Source: Niastella sp. OAS944 (lineage in GTDB: Bacteria > Bacteroidota > Bacteroidia > Chitinophagales > Chitinophagaceae). From it: DNA of 64,000 bases. The translations under genes were made by a program, and so were the position numbers. Location: assembly GCA_024809215.1 (NCBI GenBank), contig JANUBW010000010.1, positions 285,419-349,418 of the forward strand, in the 5' to 3' direction. The notes below the pieces were generated by a model, which was not told the DNA's origin, did no database searches, and saw nothing but the letters and a program-made list of their open reading frames with translations. Below are positions 17,401 through 26,067 of this stretch, piece by piece; position 1 is the stretch's first letter, and each line of letters begins with the position of its first letter.

Positions 17401-19233
17401 GAAGTTAGGTTGGTGCAATTTGAAATATTCACAGAAACGGCGCAGTGCTTCATACTCGTTACCCCTGAAGCCTTCATGTGTAAGCTGCACAATAGAAGGA
17501 TTTTCCCGCACCTGCGGAGGGATCGTCGACTTCACGTAAGTTGTTCTTACCGTCGTGACCAATCCAATGTAAGGATACCGCTTAACTTCTTCGATAAAAC
17601 CGGCCAGTTCATCAGACCATAACGCTTTTCCCGCGCCTTCGTTAAGTGCGTCAATCAGTATGAGACAGCGAGATCCTATCTGTTTGCCAATATTATTAAG
17701 ACTAGTGAGCAATTGTTCTTTAGTGCATGTCAAATGGAGTTGAGATAACAGCTGGCGCCAAACATCATTGGTGTTTTTAAACAGTTGGCCCAGCAATAAT
17801 ATTGTTGGTTTATTTTCAGCAATCCGTCGGGTGGCTACATCACCCAGTAAGTGTGACTTACCGCAACCAGCTTCACCGGAAATCACAATGCATTTGTTAT
17901 TGGAAAGCTTGATGTTGATTTTACTAAGGTCATTTAGCAATAAGTTATTGTTTTTTATAATTTCTCTTACTCTTGCTATCTGCTCATCGTAAGGGGGGCG
18001 GTAGGAATAATGTTTTTTTTCTTGTGGCGTTTGTTTGGCCATTTCAGCATATTGTAAATCAAATAATGATGACCTTTTCTCATCGAGTTGCTGGTTGAAA
18101 GTTAAAAAATCAGTTACGATGGGATCAATAATTATAGATTGCTCTGGACTCCAGCCTAGGGTTTCCACAAAAGCAACTGTCTTTTCCCTTAATTTAAGGT
18201 ACTGTTCCTCGATATCGACCATTTCTGCATGATCGGTACGGTAGTAAGAAAAGTTGCGGCCGATTAGCCACCGATCGAAGGCAATTAGCAGACGTTTTTT
18301 AAACAGATTATCTTTTGCCAGGTCATTGAAGATGTGCGCAATAGGCAGTCTGAAGTTAAGTTCCCTGTTAAAACGTGGACCAAGATTATTAACAGCAACG
18401 GAAATATGTTGAGCAAAAAAATGCGTACTTAAGCCGTAGTCACCAAAAAAGGTGAAGGTAAGCAGTGGTCTGTGATGACCATTGAGCAGATCGTTAAAAG
18501 CAGCAATATACTGACAATAAATAATTCTTCCCCTTCCTTCTTCCCGATAGCGAGTAAATAAGCCAAACAGATAAGCCTGATTGTCTGTCTGAAGAAACGC
18601 GCCGCTGCCCGAGAAGCCGTTCATGCTCCAGTCGTCATAGTCCTCACGCATTTCAAGCTGAAACTTATCAACGGCGGTCATGTGCTGTTTCCATACTGGA
18701 TGTATAGTGACTAATTCCTGCCCAAGGGCAGCTGCGGGAAATCCTTTGATGATAAAAGTATTGGTGGCTTCCCGTGATTTTAATATCTGCACGGAAGGAA
18801 CTTTACCTAAAATATTTTCTACTTGTGCCCTGTCCAGCAACAAGATGGCAATATCATTATCCTTGTCGGGATTTATTAGTGCAGTCGATGTAGAGTACGA
18901 AAGAGTTTGATAGCGGTTTATATTAGGGTTTAAAATATCAATTTCCAGATCGTTAATAAGATTTGTAAAGGAGTCGGGTTCATCGTAAAGATTGTGGGCA
19001 GCAGTAAGGATGTAGATAGTGTCAAGGAGGTTGCTGTTAGAGTATATAATCCCTGTGCCTATCAGTTCTTTTGAAATTCCATGGCGCAGCCGCACAGTAA
19101 TCTTTGATAAAGTGATATTCTCGTTTGTATTCATTGGCAAAACTAATCTTGTGGTTGGCAATATAAAAGAGTCTGTAGAGATTCTTGCATAGCAACAAAA
19201 ACGCTCGAATCGTCTAGTGTTTCTGATTGGCAA
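14413..19233 (-). CDS. Trypsin-like protease fused to a STAND-type NTPase
   Basis: 1606 residues. Residues about 40-260 form a chymotrypsin-fold protease with triad H80 (LTAAHNL), D127 (DNDIAILLL) and S208 (GFSGSGAF). A Walker A motif (GEAGCGKSHLL, K459) and Walker B (CLILIDALNEG) follow near 450-540, then a STAND-like winged-helix region. The C-terminal 900 residues are helical and repeat-like, suitable as the sensor. STAND proteins oligomerise when the sensor binds a ligand; in Avs proteins the ligand is a phage protein. The gene overlaps the upstream protease by 20 bp and precedes the MBL gene by 8 bp. Codon 34 (ATG 19134, MNTNENITLS) is an alternative start that removes 33 unconserved-looking residues and the overlap. 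No damage seen. Confidence 0.85.
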   Translation of the reverse strand: MPIRNTRRFERFCCYARISTDSFILPTTRLVLPMNTNENITLSKITVRLRHGISKELIGTGIIYSNSNLLDTIYILTAAHNLYDEPDSFTNLINDLEIDILNPNINRYQTLSYSTSTALINPDKDNDIAILLLDRAQVENILGKVPSVQILKSREATNTFIIKGFPAAALGQELVTIHPVWKQHMTAVDKFQLEMREDYDDWSMNGFSGSGAFLQTDNQAYLFGLFTRYREEGRGRIIYCQYIAAFNDLLNGHHRPLLTFTFFGDYGLSTHFFAQHISVAVNNLGPRFNRELNFRLPIAHIFNDLAKDNLFKKRLLIAFDRWLIGRNFSYYRTDHAEMVDIEEQYLKLREKTVAFVETLGWSPEQSIIIDPIVTDFLTFNQQLDEKRSSLFDLQYAEMAKQTPQEKKHYSYRPPYDEQIARVREIIKNNNLLLNDLSKINIKLSNNKCIVISGEAGCGKSHLLGDVATRRIAENKPTILLLGQLFKNTNDVWRQLLSQLHLTCTKEQLLTSLNNIGKQIGSRCLILIDALNEGAGKALWSDELAGFIEEVKRYPYIGLVTTVRTTYVKSTIPPQVRENPSIVQLTHEGFRGNEYEALRRFCEYFKLHQPNFPILAPEFANPLFLQLICVGVSGSGQKTFPQGFHGIIDLFSYYQRAISMKLSKKREEYELVPNLLQQAVDAVAEVFLERENGWMITLQEAIELFDTRFPRYKFILNDLIHENVFIQSSYKDSKNEDDLEVLYFSYERFADFFIALRLLEPLKDQVEVRAAFKQDQRLGKLLERASWYNQGLLEAMAVLLPEKFKLEIVEVYDWAFSAEDDRLIGNIDDWLNHFLLDSLKWRTLQSIDNDKLTDWVNGDHFNIDYHTFYNRLIELTTIPEHPFNSDRFFAILESSDMPERDAQWQIFFRYYSHNADDGGAFPLRRLIDWAWQPGISNIVDAETARLTGQTLAWVLSSTNCNLRDETTKAMVNLLQEQPVALLDILNKFENIDDLYIAERLMAVAYGCMLRTKEASAIASVAQYIYDTVFKDRIPPEHVLLRDYARNVVEFALYKKADIKIDVKCIRPPYGSIMLSDFPTLEEMKNYEIDNESAEFKENHGRLFNFIKFDILRWDFGEKTVDYAFSGFSPISFRADEEYKTFLKTLKPKQRAQLKLFESLTKTKSQIQSRKHSIGREVADLLKAGVEKNLAQIPAILELILTTEQYKYVTEKVIPYIINKVQHWHRGAFDTEPIKRWMVKRVHEMGYSLTNHTTYDFQVDELRYHGREKITTIGKKYQWIAFHQAFAIVADNYKMCVDTYRGKKFKFYEGPWQQNLRDINPSFITKKDDYDTEEDELIEAEQSPWWAFEPYHYWNNGGDAWPTIIQDLPDPRFVIERKDDSEEIWVYLNTMAKWEEPKPVGKDKYSRDGKDIWYLCQAYIIRERDKVKFHKWLAEQNFKGRWMPESHSANLSLFNRENYWSPAYKSEGEEKWKVLEDSGVKIMVASSEAVGELSEDKSGAHVRYEMPCQLLFEGMQLQYGDTDGEIYDKQGILVAFFTDQKGLLIRKKNLGQFLQEQGYEIFWTVLGEKRSLLRDDNQFGNFYSTISGYYYLDIDKITGVFNIITSDD

Positions 19234-20017
19234 GTATTCGTTCTATTTCTGCTAATGCGTAATCAATTTTAACCGAATAAATGGGAGATTTGCCATTTTG
19301 CGAGGATCTACTCCCGACTAATATGCCAGCAACTCTCCATCTGCGGCTTAATTCGTCTAGTACATAAAATGGCGAGCCTGAAAATCCACCAAGAGTGGAG
19401 CCACCCTCAATATTCGTTTCCATGCAATAATTGATTGTGTCCTCCAAGCGTCGGATTGTGTCACCCATCGCACGAACAAATTGGAATTCGTTTTGTCGAA
19501 AATCCAGCACTGTTGGCCGAAGCGCTTTCAACGTATCCTCGGAAATATTTTGAATTCCCGGGAATCCAATTATGCTTGTCCTGATCACTTTTCGGAACGG
19601 TGGTAGTAACATGTGTTCCACGGATCGCAGGTTTTTGGCGTATGGTGACGATATTGGCACAATGACACAGTCCGGCTCCTCCCATCCAGGTAGGCAAGGT
19701 TTCGTTGCACGATATGGTGCTATGTTTACCAAAAGCAAAGGGTAAACACTCTCCTGAGAGACTGCTAACAGCATCGATGTGGGAAAGTTTTCATCTGCGT
19801 TGCTATTGGAACATCCTGAGAGCACATGTTTAGCCGTAACCAGGAATAATGAATCTCCTGCCCGAATGAAAAAACAAGAGCCGCCGTGCATTTGGGCGGA
19901 ACCATCGCCATCCACTGCAACGCCAAATAAATGGTAAGAATAAGGCTTTAGCGAATCTAACGTTAGATCTTGAGCAATTACAGTAAATGGAAAGAATAGT
20001 GCAATAATAAAACGCAT
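19214..20017 (-). CDS. Exported-looking trypsin-like serine protease
   Basis: 267 residues with a chymotrypsin fold: H64 (LVTAKHVL), D116 (EEPDCVIVPI) and S213 (GGFSGSPFYV). The first 16 residues (MRFIIALFFPFTVIAQ) look like a signal peptide ending AQ, a common Bacteroidota cleavage context. The gene starts the three-gene operon. In AVAST type I a protease gene also accompanies the MBL and STAND genes, but an exported protease would be in another compartment than a cytoplasmic STAND protein, which is odd. Either the hydrophobic start is not a signal, or the system acts at the envelope. An ATG further in that keeps the whole fold is not available. Confidence 0.85.
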   Translation of the reverse strand: MRFIIALFFPFTVIAQDLTLDSLKPYSYHLFGVAVDGDGSAQMHGGSCFFIRAGDSLFLVTAKHVLSGCSNSNADENFPTSMLLAVSQESVYPLLLVNIAPYRATKPCLPGWEEPDCVIVPISSPYAKNLRSVEHMLLPPFRKVIRTSIIGFPGIQNISEDTLKALRPTVLDFRQNEFQFVRAMGDTIRRLEDTINYCMETNIEGGSTLGGFSGSPFYVLDELSRRWRVAGILVGSRSSQNGKSPIYSVKIDYALAEIERILANQKH

Positions 20018-20182
20018 GTAGGGTTGGGTTTCTCAAATATACTGTCATTATAAGTTTTTTTTGCGGCTTTTCCTCCTAAGTTCGTCACATTTGTAAGTAA
20101 GGCGGAATGCCAAGCCAAAAATCTACGAGTATTCGTTAATTTTTGACAATACTTCTTCAAATTGTATATATTTGGCTAGACG

Positions 20183-20195
20183 CCGTCCGGTCCGC
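20183..20195. repeat. 13-bp att-like repeat, copy A
   Basis: The sequence CCGTCCGGTCCGC occurs here and again at 23952-23964. Each copy is followed within 30 bases by an intrinsic terminator and then by a tyrosine recombinase gene. It resembles the 3' end of a tRNA gene, a usual target of such recombinases, but no complete tRNA is folded upstream. I read it as a possible attachment-site core. The rest of 20018-20486 shows no gene. Confidence 0.45.
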
Positions 20196-20210
20196 TTTAA
20201 TAAGTCATCT

Positions 20211-20235
20211 AAAACCCTCTGTTTCAGAGGGTTTT
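20211..20235. terminator. Perfect 11-bp terminator hairpin
   Basis: AAAACCCTCTG (20211-20221), loop TTT, CAGAGGGTTTT (20225-20235). With A-run before and T-run after, it can terminate in both directions. It lies between the divergent protease operon and the recombinase. Confidence 0.75.
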
Positions 20236-20486
20236 GTCGTTTAGGTTCATTTCTTAGGTCTGCTACTATTTTCTTCCATTTTGTTATTAATTTCTAATCA
20301 ATCATTTATACTCTGGAATTTTTCATTTGAATAAAATAACAGGGTGCTTGCCAGGAGGCATAAATTATTTTTTTTCTTGGTATCCCAAAATATATAAATG
20401 TTTAGCTTCCATTAGTTTGGTAAAGTTTATGCTGCTTTATCTGTAGGCAGGAACCACCTGCCCGTGACAAGAAAGGAGACTTAATT

Positions 20487-21467
20487 ATGGCAACAAAAAT
20501 GGCTGTCTATTTTATCGGTAAAAAAGCCAGACTTACCCATCACCAATTACTTCCCATTTACCTGCGTGTGGTCATTAATGGAAAACGTTTCGAAATAGCT
20601 ACGCACCAACATTGTGATCCTTCACTATGGCTGCCTGTTGCTGGGAAAGTCAAAGGCAATGCTGATTCTGTCAGTCAAACAAATATGGCCCTTGATGAAA
20701 TTCGCAGACAAGTGTATGACTATAAAGAACGCATTGAAAAGGAAGGGCGCATGTTTAGTGTCCAAACACTTCGCGAAAAATGGTTTGGCCAGGATCGAAA
20801 TTTACGTACACTTCTGGGGGCAGTTCGTTTAAATATCCTTGACTTGGAAAAGCAGGTAATTAAAGGTATTTATAAAAAATCAACGCTTACGAAATACCAA
20901 ACAATGGAAAAACACCTTGCCAACTTTCTTGCGTGGCGCAACACTGGCAGTGATATACTATTAAAAGATTTAAAGCTTCCGTTTGCCGCACACTTTGTTT
21001 ATTATCTACAAGCTGAAAATGGAATGGGTGTAAATTCATCTGCCAAAATGGTCAAAAACCTAAAGAAAATTGTTCGCGATTGTGTAGATAAAGAATGGTT
21101 GGATAACGATCCGTTTTTTCGGTATAAGGTTAAGCACATCGATCCCAAAGTGCCACACCTAACTGCGCAAGAACTTCAAGTTTTGCAATCAAAAGAAATC
21201 TCAATACAACGGCTTGCAGTAGTGCGCGATATATTTTTATTTAGCTGCTATACGGGGTTTGCTTATGTTGATGTTGTAAACTTAACAAGCGATGATCTTC
21301 ATATTGACATAGACGGCAAAGATTGGTTAATCAAAAATCGACAAAAGACTAATATTTCAGAACGAGTGCCCATGTTTCCAGTCGTTGCAAGCATCCTTGC
21401 CAAATACAAGGATTTTCGTGATAAATCACTCAACAAAAAATTGCTACCGGTTCCCCACCAATGTTAA
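20487..21467 (+). pseudogene. Tyrosine recombinase, C-terminally truncated
   Basis: 326 residues. An N-terminal Arm-DNA-binding region (AVYFIGKKARLTHHQLLPIY) is followed by a SAM-like core-binding domain and the first part of the catalytic domain: FSCYTGFAYVDVVNL, in which this Bacteroidota subgroup has A where the catalytic Arg region is usually TGLR or TGLAY, and a Lys region NRQKTNISERVP. The frame ends at KLLPVPHQC, before the HxxR, H/W and Tyr motifs. In the next frame a degraded continuation can be followed weakly (PTNVNFTNN) with several stops to about 21690. So the integrase is inactive. It lies 290 bp after an att-like repeat, as expected for an integrase at an element edge. Confidence 0.8.
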
Positions 21468-21705
21468 TTTCACAAATAACTGCATCTGTATACACTGTAC
21501 TAAATACGCACTACCTGAATTGTCAGGAAATTTATAAACTCGCATATTACTTAGTTTTTGCACAGACTCCCGGGCGTTTACAGTTATTGCTTAAAACGAC
21601 TTATGGCATATTTACCCCTGTAATAGTCACATTTGCACATCTGAACGTCGATGTAATATCCGCAGCTTTGACTTGTCAAAACATTTAAATATTAAAGAGT
21701 AATCA

Positions 21706-21915
21706 TTTCAAGCATATCTGGACAATATCAAACGAAAAGTGGTAATTTCGCCAATCAGTTCAAAAAGCTAGCTAAAAAGAAAGGATTCGTAAAGAAAGAT
21801 GCTTTGACCGAAGAAACAAAAGCAGGAGATCATAAAATGGGTGAAAGAAGATTATGATCGCGGTCATGGACATGCTATGGTATTGGTAGCCTATTTTAAA
21901 GGTAAACGGGAATGA
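21706..21915 (+). pseudogene. DUF4287-type protein, broken by two frameshifts
   Basis: Three frames join into one DUF4287-like protein: FQAYLDNIKRK (from 21706), then SGNFANQFKKLAKKKGFVKK and DALTEETKAGD, then IKWVKEDYDRGHGHAMVLVA ending at TGA 21913-21915. The LAKKKGF and VKEDYDRGHGHAM motifs are typical of the family. Breaks lie near 21733-21738 (A-run one base short) and near 21829-21832. No start codon precedes the first segment. It is a decayed gene of unknown original role. The following stretch 21916-22184 holds no gene; a short minus-strand frame ending ELSPVELAIQMGISS near 22000 may be another remnant. Confidence 0.65.
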
Positions 21916-22184
21916 TGGAATGGAATAAACAACTGAACCTTTATATGCTGGCTCAGTTGTTATAAAAATCATTTAGTTTATTTAAATCTCTTTAACTGCT
22001 TATCCCCATTTGTATCGCAAGTTCAACTGGAGAAAGTTCTCCATCCTCATTTTCCTGCATCAGATCTCTCTTAAGCAACAATGAAGGTTGTGCAAGAAAA
22101 CGTGGCTCTGTGATCCGATGACAACATCGCCAGATTAACACAATTCATAATCCGAACATTGAGTAAAATCTTCATAACTTAGAA

Positions 22185-22457
22185 CTATGGCCCGTCTTTA
22201 AATATGTTGAAAGTAAATGTACAATTTGATGTAGGAACTGCAGTAGGACAATTTATAATCGGCCTGATGGTTGCCCATTTTACGTTAACCCCAGGTTGAG
22301 TACTTTCAATGGTTTCAACTTTGGGACAAGTAACTGCTCCACCTGGAACATTTGTATTATAGAGACAATATAATGGGTTTTTGGCTTTAAATGCCAATGC
22401 GCCGCCAACAACTGCAAGTACAACAAGCGATGTCAAAATTACTTTTGCTCTTTTCAT
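22185..22457 (-). CDS. Small exported cysteine-containing protein
   Basis: 90 residues with a signal peptide (AKVILTSLVVLAVVGGALA) and a mature part of about 67 residues with four Cys (LYCLY, VTCPK, INCPT, SNCTF) that could form two disulphides. Chitinophagaceae carry multicopy families of such small exported proteins starting MKRAK; function is unknown. It stands alone, with the recombinase graveyard on both sides. Nothing suggests damage. Confidence 0.65.
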   Translation of the reverse strand: MKRAKVILTSLVVLAVVGGALAFKAKNPLYCLYNTNVPGGAVTCPKVETIESTQPGVNVKWATIRPIINCPTAVPTSNCTFTFNIFKDGP

Positions 22458-23319
22458 AATATTGATTGTTTTGTTAGCTACAATCTAAATTTTACAAAAA
22501 CTATCCATCTATTCATTATACAATATTAGATGCCCATTTTTCTTTAAATGTAGCTAGTATGTTAGTATGTTAGTATGCGATGCACTATTATTGAATCTCC
22601 CGACATGTATTTTTTATATGAATTACGTTTAATCTGATCTAACAACGTATTGGTGTAAGCTAAAAAGAACAGGGGGATAAATCCATGCATGGTTACGAAA
22701 AAAATGCGATATCACACCCTTAGATACTTTTCCAAGCAAGTATAAAAAAACGTATTCATCATCAGAAATAATAAGATCCGTCTTGAATCTAATTAGATAA
22801 TCAGCGCGTACCGGCGGAAACCTTATCCTATAAAGGATAGAATCTTCATCTACTCTTCGGTAGAAAGTATAGTAGTTTCTTATAGCTATTTGGACTTTGC
22901 AGATAGTTAACCTGAAAGTTGATATTGTTGAATTACATTGTCAGATGATTAGGAATAAATCGTATGATGTGCCTTAACCAGCTTTTGCAATCTTCCGGTG
23001 GCAATTGTCCGGAGCATCATTCATTCTACATGCAAGTTACATCGCCTTGTTGTTGATTTTTGTAAGAATGTTGTAGATAATTGTTGAATTATTATCGAAA
23101 AATGTAACATTCATAACCGTTTCATTGCATATGAAGACTGTCATTGAGATGGTGTCATTTTAAACTCCACCTTGAACGCATCGGCAAACGAACTTTGAGA
23201 ATGATAAAAACACTTCGATGCCACTTGCTTTTTGGTCACTCCTTCTTCCAGGAATTTCTTCGAGGCTGCAACAAATTTGGAATTTACACTTACAATTTCA
23301 CATTACTCAAAAGGGTATC
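22458..23319. other. 862-bp gap without a convincing gene
   Basis: AT-rich DNA with only short chance frames. A triple TTAGTATG-like direct repeat occurs near 22559-22577. The stretch lies inside the damaged mobile-element region and is probably decayed sequence. Confidence 0.5.
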
Positions 23320-23655
23320 ATGTATTTAGGACACTTAGAAAACAACCCGTCGTCGATTCCAGTTCAGATCAATTCTATAACATTAGGCAATATCCATTCA
23401 CCTGTTCAATTGCAACAAGCATCTTCTCAATCAAACCAGCACTTGGTTATGGGAGGGAATTCGGAAGCAATTTTAGAGCTTTTAACTCAACTAGAAAAAG
23501 ATATTAAAAAGGTAGATTCAGCTTTTCAAGCCGATTTTCAAACTGAAATTGATTATGCACGAAAACAACTTGGACGCTCAAAGTCTCCTGCAGAACAATT
23601 GGGAAATATTGGAAGCTTGATCAAAGATGTTGGGATTAATGTTTTGCAAATGTAA
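23320..23655 (+). CDS. Hypothetical 111-residue protein
   Basis: Starts MYLGHLENNPSSIPVQINS; the frame is open from 23218 but the upstream part looks non-coding. The C-terminal half is helical and charged (AILELLTQLEKDIKKVDSAF ... YARKQLGRSKSPAEQLGN), perhaps a coiled coil. The N-terminal half is Gln/Ser-rich. No family recognised. It lies between the two damaged recombinases. Confidence 0.45.
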   Translation: MYLGHLENNPSSIPVQINSITLGNIHSPVQLQQASSQSNQHLVMGGNSEAILELLTQLEKDIKKVDSAFQADFQTEIDYARKQLGRSKSPAEQLGNIGSLIKDVGINVLQM

Positions 23656-23951
23656 TAGCATCCCCAATTTACGAGTCAATTAAGCCACTACTATTTCCGT
23701 AGTCTAATTATCGGCTTGTATTATCATCAATTTCCTGTGATCACTTCCAGACTTCGATTTTAGTCTCTATTGTATAAATTGGGGGCTTAATTAATTGAGA
23801 ACCGCGCTAATTTGTTTATCTTTATCAAGTCATGTCAAGAGATGTAAAGACATGTAAGTTTTTTGAAAAAATCAGGATTCGTCGAGGAAGCGTTGAAACC
23901 CCAACGATTATACGCTTCATTTTCAATATACTGCATTTCGGATATGGATTC

Positions 23952-23964
23952 CCGTCCGGTCCGC
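23952..23964. repeat. 13-bp att-like repeat, copy B
   Basis: Second copy of CCGTCCGGTCCGC (first at 20183-20195), here in the context GGATTC-CCGTCCGGTCCGC, which looks even more like the T-arm and acceptor end of a tRNA. A terminator follows directly, and the second recombinase begins about 220 bp downstream. Confidence 0.45.
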
Positions 23965-23969
23965 AAAAG

Positions 23970-23997
23970 AGGATCATCAGCAATGGTGATCCTTTTT
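23970..23997 (+). terminator. Intrinsic terminator after att-like repeat B
   Basis: AGGATCA (23970-23976) pairs with TGATCCT (23987-23993) across a 10-base loop and is followed by a T-run. Placement right after the tRNA-end-like repeat is what would be expected if the repeat came from a tRNA 3' end. No convincing gene lies elsewhere in 23656-24187. Confidence 0.6.
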
Positions 23998-24187
23998 GCA
24001 TTTTATACCACTTTACTTCCAGCCGGCCTGATTTTCAGTCTTTCATAACAGCGCGGCGCTTTTATTCTTCCGACCTTTTAATTCAGGTAGACACATTGTT
24101 AAATCGACCAAAAAATGTTGTTACCGATCAAGCCAATTTGCAGAGCAAAAAGAATTCGAAAAGACGGAACTGCACCGATTTTTTTTA

Positions 24188-25497
24188 CAGTACTGTTTTA
24201 GTGCAACGAAACGTACACTATTAAACACCGGCATTTACATCCCACCACAGTACTGGCATCCCAAACAATTACGAGTATCGCTACAGCTACCGCCTGAGTA
24301 TGGTAGTCCGGTAAAATTGAATGATGAATTACATCGACAAAAAAGATTAGTCGAAGACTTGGTTGCTGAAGCGACCAGAAAACAAATTGCCGATAAGGGG
24401 GCATTTGTAAAGAAGGCGTTTTCTCCAACACTCGATTTAAGCGTCCTCGATGAACGCATTGTTACTGTCGCTAAACAGGAAATGGCAAAGAAGGAAGCCA
24501 AGCAGGATATTTATTATCAGTTTGACGAGTACATTAAAGCCAAAGAAAGCAAAGAAAGAAAAGTAAGTAAAGCTACATTGACAGTTTATTCAAACGTTAA
24601 GGGCCATCTACAGGCATTTGAAAAGTACCGGAAGGAGAAGATCAGCTTCGCCAGTTTCGATTTTAACTTCTACCACGACTTTATTGACTACCTCACCTTT
24701 GAGCATGTGCATATGCGTCGCCAGGAAGTATTAACTGGGTTAAAGCTGAACACCATTGGTAAAACCATCAAACACCTGCGCGGTTTTATAAAAGACCGGG
24801 TGAAAAGAAAGATCATTACACCCATTGATCTTACCGATTTCAAAATACCCGAAGAAGAATGCGATGCTATTTATTTAAGTCATCAGGAAATAATAGCCAT
24901 TTATCAAACTGATCTCTCTGCTCATGCTCATCTCATCGAATACCGCGACCTGTTTGTGTTGGGTTGTTTAACCGGCTTACGCTTCTCCGATTTCTCTCGT
25001 TAAAGCCCGAAGATTTGCAACGGTATATGCTATATAAGAAGCAGGGGAAATCAGATCACTGGGTGATCATACCTTTACGTGAAGAAGCAAAACACATCTT
25101 CACGCGGCAGTTCAAAGAAAAGATACCAGCGCTAACCAATCCAGAATTTAACCGCCATATTAAAACCATTGGTAAACTAGCTGGATTGAACCGCTCTATT
25201 AAATTCTCCTACAAAAAGGGAAACAAAAACATAGAGGTCATCAAGCCCAAATATGACTGGATAACTTCGCATACTGCCCGCCGATCTTTCTGCACTAATG
25301 AATTCCTGGCTGGTACACCGGTAGAACTGATCATGAAGATCAGCGGCCATAAGCGAACGAAAGACTTTTACAAGTACATCCGCATTTCACCGGAAGAGGC
25401 AGCTAATAAAATAAAGGAGTTGTGGATAAAGAGGGATGGGATGCGGTTGGTACAAACCGATACTACAATTGTTTTAAAGAAAGACATTAACCATTAA
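24188..25497 (+). pseudogene. Tyrosine recombinase, frameshifted and N-terminally eroded
   Basis: Two overlapping frames make one recombinase. Frame A (to 25003) has an Arm-like start (TKRTLLNTGIYIPPQYWHPK), a core-binding domain (VYSNVKGHLQAFEKYRKEK) and the catalytic Arg region LGCLTGLRFSD. Frame B (from about 24998) continues SLKPEDLQRYMLYKKQGK, SHTARRSFCTNEF, MKISGHKRT and FYKYI, so R, K, HxxR, H and Tyr are all present. One T missing in CGTTAAAG (25000-25003) separates the halves. No ATG precedes the Arm region in frame; TTG 24317 is the first possible start and would drop it. Inactive unless the frameshift is an error. Followed after 9 bp by the ORF6N-like gene. Confidence 0.8.
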
Positions 25498-25506
25498 TAT
25501 AATAAA

Positions 25507-25899
25507 ATGGAAATAATTCAAAGTATTCAATATAGAATTTATGAAATAAGAGGCGAAAGGGTGATGCTTGACAGGGATCTGGCAGCCCTTTACGATGTAG
25601 AAACAAGAATATTTAACCAGTCTGTTAAGCGGAATGGAAAGCGTTTTCCCGCCGATTTTATGTTTCAACTAACAAGAGACGAAAGGGAAAGTTTAAGAAT
25701 GCAGATGGAGAGTTCACAGAAAAGTATGTCATCACAATTTGTGATGACATACCCAAGTAGGCGCCCCAATAGTGCATTGCCCATGCTTTTACTAAAGTGC
25801 ATCAAGCTTGAAAAGCTCAAACCTTACAAAATACGTTCAAGGCTTTATTTTCTGTGGGACGATATTCAAAAACTACTAAATCCAAGTCAGGCAGGTTGA
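25507..25899 (+). pseudogene. ORF6N protein fused out of frame to an HTH-like tail
   Basis: Residues 1-85 are a normal ORF6N DNA-binding domain ([57 protein letters not shown]). Full-length ORF6N proteins continue with an AFTEQGVAML-type segment. Here the same DNA reads HAFTK in another frame, so a frameshift lies at about 25778, and the sequence then jumps to [20 protein letters not shown], which resembles the end of an excisionase-like HTH protein from a mobile element. A deletion seems to have joined two genes. The 130-residue product could still be made, but the ORF6N domain is incomplete. Confidence 0.65.
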
Positions 25900-26067
25900 C
25901 TAAAGTGCTGGTCAATAAATATGTTGACATACAGATACAAAATTGTATCTAAAACTACTTCAGTTACAATTAGGAGTTAGTCGGCAGAACATACCGTTGG
26001 TATCGATGGTTGTCTCTGGATAGAGCAACGACGCAGGAAATCGAAAACATCAAAATACAACGACTGA

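Noticed and set aside
14634..18910. Ten or more plus-strand open frames opposite the large protease-NTPase gene
   Set aside because: They are antisense shadows of a gene with clear motifs over its whole length; none has a recognisable domain.
20161..20235. Possible tRNA gene ending in GGTCCGC
   Set aside because: The acceptor and anticodon arms could not be folded upstream at either copy; kept only as att-like repeat.
23832..24224. 130-codon plus-strand frame before the second recombinase
   Set aside because: It spans the att-like repeat and terminator and reads the recombinase 5' part in the wrong frame.
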